This document shows, in pieces, positions 8,901 to 17,438 of a DNA stretch of 64,000 nucleotides. The stretch covers positions 2,046,001 through 2,110,000 of the forward strand of contig OY723263.1 in the NCBI GenBank assembly GCA_963210315.1. The letters run 5' to 3'. The position numbers were made by a program, and so were the translations under genes. Numbering within the stretch: the first letter of the stretch is position 1; every line of letters starts with the position of its first letter. The DNA comes from Rhynchopus euleeides (Eukaryota > Euglenozoa > Diplonemea > Diplonemida > Diplonemidae). The notes beneath the pieces were generated by a model. The model was not told the origin of the DNA. It saw only the letters and a list, made by a program, of their open reading frames with translations, and searched no databases.

Positions 8901-10440
8901 GCGCGTGCTGCTGCCGAAGGAGGACTCGGGGCAGCTGGTGATCAACAAGCGGCGCATCCTGCGTGGCTACTTCTCGTCGGTCCCTTTTGTCGTGGATGTC
9001 ATCGCCCTGTTCCCGTTGGATCTGTTGGGGATGGCCATCGAGGGGCGATTCGACCGCGACCCCTTCTACCGCGTGAACAAGCTGGTTTTGTTGTACTACT
9101 TCAACAGACTGCTGTCTGCATCGCTGGCGTGGCTGGGCCCGATCGTCGCACGGATAAGCAAGGCCTTGCTGTATTTCCTGCTGCAGGCGCATGCCCTCAG
9201 CTGCGTCTTCAAGATTGTGGCGAATTCTGTGGGTGACAGAAACACCTCTGTGATCCTCAACAACTACGACAGCTTCAGCCAACGAGGCCTGGGCTCGCAG
9301 TACCTCCAGGCATTCGACTACTCCATGAAGACCATGTCGGGGCTGAGCAGGGGCACCCCTATGCCTGCGACAGACCTGCAGCATGTGAATGCGATTCTTG
9401 CCGTGCTGACCGGTGTGGCGGCGTATGCCTACTTCCTGGCAACAGTGTCGAATGCGCTGCAAACCCCCAGCCAGGAGAGCAAGCTCAAAGAGAAGCTCGA
9501 TGCTGTCAACGCGTTCCTCGTCTACAGCAAAATACCGGAGGAATTCCGCCACCAGTGCCTGAACTACTACAAGCATGTCTTCTCCACTAGCGGGAGCTAC
9601 TCGCTTGCGGAGAACCTGTTGGACGACCTGCCTGATGACCTGGATGTGGTGGTCCGGGTCGTGACATGCCGGAATGTGATAAGCAAGGTTCCCATCTTCC
9701 AGGATGCGGCCGATGATGTCGAGTTTGTGCATTCCATATCCCGCAAGCTGCTGGCAGAGGTCGTCAGCCCCGGTGAGTTCGTGACGCAGAAGGGGATGCC
9801 CGGCTCGTCGATGTACTTCATCACCCATGGGGACTTTGCCCTCCTGGATGCAGAGGGGAACACGGTGCTGACCCTCACGAGCGGAAACTTCTTCGGGGAA
9901 ATTGCCCTCCTCCACAACGTGCGCCGGACCGCAACGATCCAGGCGGTACGGTTTGGCAACGTCCTTCGTCTTGACAAAGGTGATTTTGAGCAGGTTGCGG
10001 AGCAGTTCCCCAACGCGCTGTTAAGCATACGCGACGCAGCGCACGACAGGATTGCGCAGCTCATGATGGATGAGGAGAAGGCAAGAGTGACCAAGGCAAC
10101 CACCGCGAAGGTTGAGAACCCCCTTGTCGCGCCTCACAAAGATGGCATCGGGAAGTGGCTGCAGGAGCGGCAGATGGAGAACAGATCATCCAAGGCAGCG
10201 CCGAAGGACAAACTGTCGAATTCGCTGAACCAGACCCATGCGTCGAACACATCGAGCAACGACGAACGCCTGTCCCCCCGCACCTTCATTGGGAGGAGGA
10301 TACGGCATGTGTCTGTCTTCGAACCCGAGACAGCGGTGTCCCCGTTTGGGGGTGCCGATCGGACGGGGGCTGCTTCGGAGAAGGTGCACCTGTCAGCAAG
10401 TCAGAACTCAAGTCTGGGGGTTTCAGTCAATTCCTCCTGA
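5959..10440 (+). CDS. Large CNG/HCN-type cation channel with N-terminal membrane domain
   Basis: An uninterrupted frame of 1493 residues. In order: a polar N-terminus; a hydrophobic multi-pass block (about residues 130-330); a long Ser-rich disordered region (about 330-690); an EF-hand-like helical segment without clear calcium-loop acidic spacing (about 700-860); six channel-type transmembrane helices (about 930-1180); and a cyclic-nucleotide-binding fold (about 1240-1360) with FFGEIALLHNVRRTATIQA, including the Glu and Arg that bind the cyclic nucleotide phosphate and ribose. The pore position reads SMKTMSGLSRGTPMP and lacks the GYG selectivity filter, so potassium selectivity is doubtful. 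The putative S4 has few basic residues. The family is voltage- and cyclic-nucleotide-gated channels of plasma or ciliary membrane. A paralogue of the same architecture lies at 42.5-46.9 kb. Start: first ATG of the frame in good context. Confidence 0.85.
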   Translation: MVHDEADVTSFTTKDSTSDQPPAWGNWDDHDHDSPVSEPDASRTLAFARETRWALEDVPTVQTGGESTRRGSLFASFSDRRASNVPLHRPSLSVATKRPSATPPILCLSPGGARRLTKIEAAVEKAEVSPPFNMGPLDCLLTWPATRDDLAWLLRTSAEVHIVAVLCAYYVLAMPVLGWNAVNVATAACSLAISIASVVSACLGRQAHLLPVNMLLLHAAPVIAFLRAAGTLPTTGVAALLVARESTLSLAAVYLSRSVEKTRPAVWVGSVLLSLAIAGGLMLVERRWEGGPLADDLAEAEIRGDSVLAWMCHAAVLLVIFRHADVSQRIEMQFLLKQPSFVSRPDDTTTVATLETDAISRPSLTLGSRLSFMRQGSQTSGHRGSGSLRIVDLNHQMRQSLDGLRALPKQSEDRRRNKGATSTSLWQRASRKGTEPPEAEDLSVLSENGSPVPSTDTTGSLPSFSCAYTTTAASQDGSMVNNLSSLSIPGSMTVCPTVEASSGASAARLHESSNSDTVSKFDVQQTHSNPVRLPAPSVSISRRRQSRGATVPVVKAGVQDNANECTELIDMGEVEEEAVVTELPHKIRRVSIKDVPEVMSDVDSSGNSSLSSSVRSDHGSVSAIAHAKMRAGQLRSEMSFTASRSDMMTSKVEAINLARELRNIASSRWSRDSGCSGPTLKVPTIPVQPARMVVRQAQTGENMGKRLQKEASELFTSWDDICSDEVSYQQQLMQVWDLLDAVSATTGTGYLCEAEVQTALEMCGVEMSPEDRDDFSSFCIEDGFANFVMFCATFEDFRSEGVFTCVYSRPRISAMCLSAEEKSSQMKAQHECDLLAPNAPLTKDMVRQVLEAMSLPSEPADLRALMEEIGSDDAIEPHDLVALFNANHFDHQADQDDASFIQVVRKAVERGTCFKSSDQQLHDRARVAHETLERKLPLVWLYTLATLCLASFELCFGVRQIPVVALVYIMSDAILVAWVIKRVLLPKEDSGQLVINKRRILRGYFSSVPFVVDVIALFPLDLLGMAIEGRFDRDPFYRVNKLVLLYYFNRLLSASLAWLGPIVARISKALLYFLLQAHALSCVFKIVANSVGDRNTSVILNNYDSFSQRGLGSQYLQAFDYSMKTMSGLSRGTPMPATDLQHVNAILAVLTGVAAYAYFLATVSNALQTPSQESKLKEKLDAVNAFLVYSKIPEEFRHQCLNYYKHVFSTSGSYSLAENLLDDLPDDLDVVVRVVTCRNVISKVPIFQDAADDVEFVHSISRKLLAEVVSPGEFVTQKGMPGSSMYFITHGDFALLDAEGNTVLTLTSGNFFGEIALLHNVRRTATIQAVRFGNVLRLDKGDFEQVAEQFPNALLSIRDAAHDRIAQLMMDEEKARVTKATTAKVENPLVAPHKDGIGKWLQERQMENRSSKAAPKDKLSNSLNQTHASNTSSNDERLSPRTFIGRRIRHVSVFEPETAVSPFGGADRTGAASEKVHLSASQNSSLGVSVNSS

Positions 10441-11024
10441 GTTTTGGAGAGGCGCATGGGGGGGTGGGGACTGTGCTGCATTGTCATTCGTTCTCGGTTT
10501 TCTGCACAGCCAGGTTCGGAACTAAAACCCTGTCACACTTTTCTTTGAGCACATTCATGATGCGAAAAAGTGTAGGAGTGCTTCCGGCGGCCCTGCTTCT
10601 TTTCTGTGTGTCGTGTGGGAAGAGGGGATGCCCCGTGCATCCCGAAACCTGTAAGTTACATCTTCGGCGGGGTTCCCTCGATTGCAGAGTACCCATGCAA
10701 CTCGCAACTCTCACTCTCTGGCTGCGGGGATCTCCAAGCCGCACCTTTTCCAAGGCCACCCCCCTGTCTGGTTCATTCGCTTCTCCGCACCACACCTTGC
10801 CAGGTGTGTGAGGATGTGAGGCGTGCATGACTTCCTCTTCCAATTCTGGTCAGTACCGTTCTGCCTTGTCAATCTTATGTTTTTGACAGTCCTGCCGGAG
10901 CCAACTCCGGGAAAAAAAAATATCCGCGAACACACGCTCTCCCATTGGGCAGCCTGTTAAGAGTGGGGTGAGCTATTTACATTCTGCTGTTCGAAAACAA
11001 ACAACTTCAGTTGACCCCCCCCCC
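10441..11024. other. 3' flank of the channel gene, nothing recognised
   Basis: AT content rises after the stop. The frames here are short and lack protein-like composition. Bases 11014-11027 are a C run that abuts the next mobile element. Confidence 0.4.
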
Positions 11025-11032
11025 CCCTAGGG

Positions 11033-11879
11033 CAGTGATAGAAAATACGTAAAAAACGTTCAACGTATTTGAACGTTCAACGTATTTTTAAAAAAATGCG
11101 TCGAAGTTGAACGTTTTTTTGGCTTTTGGGCGTTTTCACCCACTGGGTGCACTCTACACATGAACCCGGAAAGGGGTGGTTGGTACCCCCTCTTTTCAGG
11201 GTTGACTAACTCCGGAAAAGCGGGGGTACCAACCCCCTCTCGACCTATCTCCCAGTTTTACCCCACTCGACCGGCTGGAGTCCGTCGTGTAGAGGAAGTG
11301 GATGGCCGAACGTGAGCTGGATTTAGACCGTCGTGAGACAGGGTGGTTTTACCCGACTGAGAGAGAACACCTCGAGCCGGCGTATGTCGACAGCAATATG
11401 GGGAACTCCCATTTCAGTCCCTGGTATCTACGTGTCCGAGCGGACAGTGCCGTGATGCTCCCACTGGATGGATTATGGCTGAACGCCTCTAAGCCAGAAC
11501 CCAGTCTAGAGACATACGTGACTTGCCAGAACCGTGGGATATCCCGCATGGGAGAACCGTATGGGATATCCCACCTGCAGGGGTTCACCTCAACTGCACC
11601 AGCCCGCTTCATGGAGCAAAGGACAAGGGATGCTGTCGACTGCATCGCGAAGCAAGTCGCTGTAAAATCGTGCTCCAAGGACGTCTTCCGCACGGTTGTC
11701 GTGGTGCCACCAACTCGCCCTTGCTCTGCTTGAGGAAAGGTGGGTTTGTGACTGGTGGCCCCTGCAGACGGTAGGCAATGTGAGAAACGTTCAAATACGC
11801 TGAACGTTCAACGTATTTGAACGTTCAACGTATTTTTAAAATCGGGATTCTGAAAAATACGCGTATTTTGCCTTCACTG
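11033..11879. mobile_element. hAT-like non-autonomous element, 847 bp
   Basis: The ends are inverted: CAGTGATAGAAAATACG on the left and, read on the other strand, CAGTGAAGGCAAAATACG on the right. They are flanked by the identical 8-bp duplication CCCTAGGG (11025-11032 and 11880-11887). CAGTG-type ends with 8-bp duplications are the hAT signature. Subterminal copies of GAACGTTCAACGTATTT lie inside both ends. A central imperfect hairpin around GGTTGGTACCCCC (about 11180-11245) is present. A 143-codon frame at 11302-11733 has no resemblance to a transposase that I can see. Confidence 0.75.
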
Positions 11880-11884
11880 CCCTA

Positions 11885-13039
11885 GGGGGGGGTCACTGGG
11901 GGGGACAAACCCCAAAATTCCACTTTCCCTCGGAGGTCATTTTTGGGCCAAAAAAATATGAAAAACCGGTCCAGAATATGTCGGAACCCGGAAATACCCC
12001 CACTACAACATGATCTGTGGCCTTGTTACCCTCTCAGACCCCATCCTAATTTTCCATACCACAACTTGTACCGAGCCCACCCCCGGTGGGCAAGGTCTCA
12101 TCGTGATCAACATGCAATGGGCCAAGAAAAGCTCTGTTCCACCCTTCAAAGCTGCCGAGAGGTTCCTGTGGAGTCTATCGGAACAGCGGTGCAAGCCCTG
12201 CTGTGAGATAGCGGTGCTGCAGGTCGCAGATATCGCACAAGAAGGTACCTACCGGTTGTTGTACCGGAAGCACACCATGGTGAAGGTGCAGCACAGGTGG
12301 CACGGTTGCCCCTGTACGAACATATACTCCACTGCAGCGCTCGCACCCTAGTGCTGACGTGAACCGAGGTCGGTGTGGATCGAATTCAAACAGGTGTGGT
12401 GCACGACTGGCTGGAGGGTCTCCTCTCGTCAATGACAGTACAGCTGATCAGCCGCTTTCAGTGTACAGCCTCAACGGTGACTGCACTCGCACAGGTCACC
12501 GCAAGCGGAATAGTGACTATTGAGGTGGGGAAATCCCCCTGTACCCTCGGCAGAGGATGTGCGCGCATTTGCGAAGCGACCGCGTCCCCAGACAACTGCC
12601 CAGGAAGCGTTCCGGGAGAGACTTGACCCACAAATAGGGCGAGATCCGCAGCTTCCTGGGAAGGAAACGGGGTGCTGAATTGATGGATCGCGCCGAGGAG
12701 AGCGGGCTCCACCAGGATGAATTCACCATACTTGAGCTCCAGGAGAACCTCCTGGACGATATGTATGCGGAACTTGATACAATGCCTCTTCCCAGTGGTT
12801 GTAGTCAAAAAATGACGAAGCCACGCTACTACCCCGAGGTACAAGTTCTGGTAGGAAAATAAAAAATGGGCGAAAAATGCCTTCCCGGGTGTCAAAAATC
12901 ACCGAAATGGGCCTAAAACCTGTTTTCCACCACATATCGGCCAACAGCTACCCAAAAATAGGCTCTCCGGGGGTCGGAATGGGGGTGTCGGAAAAATTGC
13001 TGTTTGTCTACCACTTTTCCTTAGCAGTGACCCCCCCCC
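11885..13039. mobile_element. Possible second TIR element with TA duplication
   Basis: The left end is G8 followed by TCACTG after TA (11883-11884); the right end is CAGTGA followed by C9 before TA (13040-13041). Beyond the ends, GACAAAC-CAATTT-like stretches are also partly inverted. The neighbouring hAT element landed exactly on the left junction. The interior has minus-strand frames (12458-12895, 145 codons) of plausible composition that I cannot assign. Because the inverted repeat is mostly a homopolymer, the boundaries are uncertain. Confidence 0.4.
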
Positions 13040-13308
13040 TACCCCCCCCCCCCCCCCCCATCCCCTCCCTCTCTTGAGAACCTCCCCTCGATGCGGTCCG
13101 CCTGAACTTTGCTCCAATCCTTTGATCCCCATCCACGCCTCGAGGCCGATGGGGGGAGGGCATATCGTGCAGGCTTGAAGCGAGACGCCACAAAGAGGCA
13201 CGCGAAACAAAATTGATAACAACGCCTTTTTTAAGATGCATTTTTCGAGCTGCTGAACGCAACCCCGCAACCCCACACATGCAGGTGGGGGGGTTGGGGG
13301 GGGGGGCG

Positions 13309-14262
13309 ATGGACAGCGACACGGAGCAGGAGGCCCACGAGGTCGCAGAGCTGCGACGGGAATTCTCCCAACCCGACACCGTGCTGCACCACGTGTTGCG
13401 GGAGGCAGGCTCGTTGGACAATGCCCGCGTCCGCCTGGCACGGCACGAGGAGCACCAGAGGGGGCACTCCCCGCAGTCAGGCAGCAGCCAGCTCCCCGTT
13501 GCGACCATCCTGCGAGGCTCTCTCACACTGGCTCTGGTGTCGCAGCCGCTGATCCGCATCCGGACAATACAGCAGGCCACAGGCTGCGGGATGTATGAAG
13601 CGGTTCAAGCTGCGACGCGCCACAGCTATTTCGGGCTGGGGCTCTGGCAGGGCCTCGAGATGACCCTGGCTGCCCGCGTCGCCATCCTCTGTTCGAAGTC
13701 CATCACATTCGAGTTTGTGATAGACCTGCTGCAGCCGGAGGGTGGCTGGGACACCATCGTGGAGGGGGACCGCCGGGTGATCGTCACGGTGGCGTTCACG
13801 CTTGCCTCGCTGCTGACGGATGTCGTCGTCACACCCTTCAGGGTGTGCGGTGCACGCGTCGCGGCGGCGGAGAAGTACGATCTACTCTACCTTGCTCGCC
13901 CCTTCATGGAGGCCGGGGTGTGGGGGTACTTTAAAGGGACCGGGTCACTGCTGCTGTGCAGGAGTATCTGGTACGTCACACGGCAGTACGCCATGCTCCA
14001 GCTGTCCACATTCATCCCGTCGCGCCCGCTGCGGTGGCTGCGGTCGCGGTTCCCAGCCGTAGATAGCATCTGTCTCACGGCTCCTGTCATCCATGCGGCC
14101 GACACGCTCTTTGTACTGATGGCGATCCACGGCTCAAAGTACCTCTCTGCATTGCATCTGCTTCTCTCGGCCTCTTCTACTTCCTCGCCTCTCTACAATA
14201 GGTCTCTGTGGTGGTTGCCTTTTGATGGTATCCTTGCAGGATTAGCGGCAATGCACATCTGA
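13309..14262 (+). CDS. Divergent mitochondrial-carrier-like membrane protein
   Basis: A 317-residue protein from the ATG at 13309; a longer upstream start is less likely because it runs through a G homopolymer. Residues about 5-45 form a helical acidic/basic N-terminus. The rest shows several amphipathic transmembrane stretches. Two degenerate carrier-type repeats appear: SQPLIRIRTIQQ, and VVTPFRVCGARVAAAEKY followed by GVWGYFKGTGSLLLCRS, resembling the Px(D/E)xx(K/R) and (K/R)GxGxxxxR parts of SLC25 or MTCH proteins. The acidic residue of the first signature is missing, as in MTCH-type outer-membrane homologues. Fold assignment is moderate; substrate unknown. It lies between two transposons and the second surface-gene copy. 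Confidence 0.5.
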   Translation: MDSDTEQEAHEVAELRREFSQPDTVLHHVLREAGSLDNARVRLARHEEHQRGHSPQSGSSQLPVATILRGSLTLALVSQPLIRIRTIQQATGCGMYEAVQAATRHSYFGLGLWQGLEMTLAARVAILCSKSITFEFVIDLLQPEGGWDTIVEGDRRVIVTVAFTLASLLTDVVVTPFRVCGARVAAAEKYDLLYLARPFMEAGVWGYFKGTGSLLLCRSIWYVTRQYAMLQLSTFIPSRPLRWLRSRFPAVDSICLTAPVIHAADTLFVLMAIHGSKYLSALHLLLSASSTSSPLYNRSLWWLPFDGILAGLAAMHI

Positions 14263-14486
14263 GGGGAGGGAGTGTGTGGCCAACACAACGGTGGACACAC
14301 ACCACAGCCCGCCTCCTTGCGAACTCAAAATGGCGCCAGGAGACGGAAACATAGGGGAGTTGTGGCACGCTGGGCACCCACCCCTTCTGGGCCACGGGTT
14401 CCTTTTAAGGGCACCACCACACGAACTGTGTTACAGATGCTCTGGATGCGATCACCACTGCCGACACGGTCAACACGTGCCGTCGC

Positions 14487-17075
14487 ACCCACCCCCACGC
14501 ACAGGATATATATCTGACACAGTTCTCTCAAGATCAATGGTGTCGCGGAGCCTTCTTGCGGCATGTGTGTTGCTGGCCGCTGCCACCACATCACACGGCG
14601 ACCTGGTCGTGGCGACTGTGGATTCTCACAGCTTTGGCAGGCATACGGCAAGAGCACCTTCAGACTGAACCTCGACAACCCAACAGTAACGACACCAATG
14701 CCGGACACACCCGTGTTGACACCTGCGCCGACTGATGCACCGACAGCTGCACCGACTGACGCGCCGACATCCGCGCCGACGAGCGCACCAACGCGTGCAC
14801 CAACTGACGCACCGACAGCTGCACCGACTACTGCACCCACTGACGCACCGACAGCTGCACCGACGAGCGCACCAACGCCTGCACCAACCGACGCACCGAC
14901 AGCTGCACCCACTGATGCACCGACAGCTGCACCGACGGACGCACCGACAGCTGCGGCGAGAAACGCGCCGACAGCTGCACCGACGAGCGCACCAACGCCC
15001 GCACCAACTGACGCGCCGACAGCTGCGCCGACTGACGCGCCGACAGCTGCACCGACGAGCGCACCAACGCCTGCACCAACCGACGCTCCGACAGCTGCAC
15101 CGACTGATGCGCCGACAGCTGCGCCGACAAACGCGCCGACAGCTGCACCGACGAGCGCACCAACGCCCGCACCAACTGACGCGCCGACAGCTGCGCCGAC
15201 TGACGCGCCGACATCTGCGCCGACTAACGCGCCAACAGCTGCACCAACTGACGCATCGACAGCTGCACCGACGAGGGCACCGACGCCTGCACCAACTGAC
15301 GCACCCACACCTGCACCGACGGACAGACCCGTGTCGACACCTGCACCGACTGATGCACCGACACCTGCACCGCCTGCTCCGACACCCCGTGTGTGCACTA
15401 CGGACGCGGCCTGCCGTGTGTTCGGTGACGGGGCTGCCAAGTGCACGTCGTCTCAGCACTGTGCCTGCGGGACCCACTCAGGCGAGCTGTGCGACGTCAG
15501 CGATACCGAGCCTGCACCTACTGGCGTGCACATGAGTGTCGGGATCACGTTGCAGGTGGCGTGCGATCGTGCCGGCTCGCAGGCCCTGCTGGACACCTTG
15601 CGTGCTGAGGCCACTGCACGTGGCGCACAGGATGTGTCTGCCGGTGCCTCCTGCGGGACCCTGTCCGTCGCACTGTCTGGGGTGGTGCCTGACGCGACGA
15701 CCGCCGCAACGGCTGATGCACTTGTCGACGCTCTCGGTGCAGCTGCTGTGGTACACTCCAACCTTACAAAGGTCACGCACGCCTCGCAGCTCGACCCCTT
15801 TGTTCAAACCGCACAGCAGAGTGGCAAGAACACAACTGCAGTGTGCACGCAGGAAGCACTCAGCACAATGGAGACGTATGACCGGCGCTGTCTTGTCATC
15901 AGCTGCAACGACGGGTTTGTACTGCGTGTTGAGACACGCGACGGGAAGGACTACCAGACGTGCGCACGTGTCCCTGTGGACACGCCGGTGCCGCCACCTG
16001 CCAGCACACCTGCCCCTGACGCAGGGGATGACGACCTGAGTGGTGGTGCTATCGCAGGCATTGTGGTGGGCTGTGTCGGTGCCGTGGCTGTGTTGGCTTT
16101 TGTGCTGGTGTGGTATGTGGGACGTGCCGCAGGTTCGAAGCAGCAGGATCAGCAGGCCAGCCACCCGACCGAGCCTGCTGATGCGTAACCCTGCACCCCT
16201 TGCCCTTGCAGCATGCAGCACCATGTGCACGCACCTGGTGAGATCATGCTGATCTCTATGATTCTCTGCCCCTTCTTCCCTCTTTCGCGTGTGACGGTGA
16301 TGTCGCTCTGTTGGTATCCATCCGTCTTGCCTAAGTGCATACGCCCCGTGTGCCTGCTGGAGCACTGCTCCATCATGCACCAGCCGAGGCAACCGGTGGC
16401 AGACTGCACGCGGTGGGTATTTGTCTCTCTCAGAATTATTGAAGTCATTGTGCTTTCCTGCAAACTAACGACCAGCCCTTTGCCCTGCTCCACGGAGCCT
16501 GCACACCTGTGTGCAGCCTCTTGGCCAAAGGTGCTGGTCGGTTCTGCAGCCCTTTCCCCATCCCACAACACGGCCTCTTTACATCCAGAGCAACCCTTCT
16601 TCGTGATGCCAGAACCACATCAGAGCAGAGCCTTGCCTGCAGCTGGAAGGCGCGGGTGTGCCCCTCCCTGCTGTGGCTGAGAGGGAGGCACGGCAGTCCC
16701 ACACGGCATCATCTTCGGCAAGGCAATGTTCAGCTGGGTTGTTGCTGTTACTTTTGTTGATCTTCTTGCTGTTGTTGATTTTCTTCCGTGTTTTAGTTCG
16801 GCGTAGCCAAGTGTGCCTTCAGCTGGATCGTGCGGCGCCGACCCACTCCGACCCCTGCCCTCTCATCGCATTGACCCCTCGAAACCATCCCGATCCCGGC
16901 TCCCTGTGTTCTGCAGGTTGGAGAACACCGCCTGCTTCTACCGAGAGCTGCCTCCTTGACAAGGCCAAACACGGCACACACAGTGCACTGTGCCTCACAA
17001 GTCGCCGAATAGAAGACGAACCAGTGTCTTGACAGTTCACCAGCAGCCTGGGGCAGTCACGCCCACCCACGACAT
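14487..17075. repeat. Segmental duplication, copy 2
   Basis: Direct copy of 3489-5845, about 11 kb apart. The Thr/Pro repeat tract is expanded, and there are scattered substitutions and small indels in the 3' flank. The duplicated 3' flank (16189-17075) carries no separate gene; 17076-17438 is the pyrimidine-rich leader of the next gene, ending in a possible 3' splice site (ccccttgcag) shortly before its ATG. Confidence 0.9.
14537..16188 (+). pseudogene. Surface-protein paralogue with one-base frameshift
   Basis: The ATG, signal peptide and promoter match copy 1. One base is missing near 14644 (copy 1 reads GGCATGACGG, this copy GGCATACGG). The signal-peptide frame therefore ends at 14668, while the rest (APT repeats, EGF-like Cys module, globular region, transmembrane helix, tail) continues in the next frame to 16188 with no other disruption. 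The body differs from copy 1 by a few substitutions and a longer repeat tract. It could be a very young pseudogene, a sequencing error in a low-complexity region, or translated from a later start without a signal peptide. Confidence 0.75.
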
Positions 17076-17438
17076 CCACCCCGCCTCCCCACCCTCACTG
17101 CCGAGGACAGTGAGCCCCCCCACCCCACCCTCCGGATTTATCATGACCTACGCATCAGACACAGCGTCTCTCCTGTTGACAGTCTCGTTGCCTGCAAGAC
17201 ACACCACTACCCCCCACCGCCACACAGGTGCAGAGGCTTGGCCAACCATCCCTTGAGGGCCGGGGTTGGAGCGACGAAATACGTCCAGTAGACGTATCGC
17301 ATCCAACAGCTCTGAGGCTCTTCTCTTCTCTTCTCTGCCTCTCTGATTCTCTCTCGCTTCCTCCCTCCCTCCCCTCTGCGTACTTGCGGGCTTCCCCTAA
17401 CCACCATCGCCCCTTGCAGGCCTTCCGCATCTGAAGCC

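Noticed and set aside
11302-11733. 143-codon frame inside the hAT-like element as a transposase remnant
   Set aside because: No hAT dimerisation or catalytic motif; composition not convincing.
12458-12895. Minus-strand 145-codon frame of plausible composition
   Set aside because: No recognisable domain and no supporting splice or start signals; mentioned only within the element.
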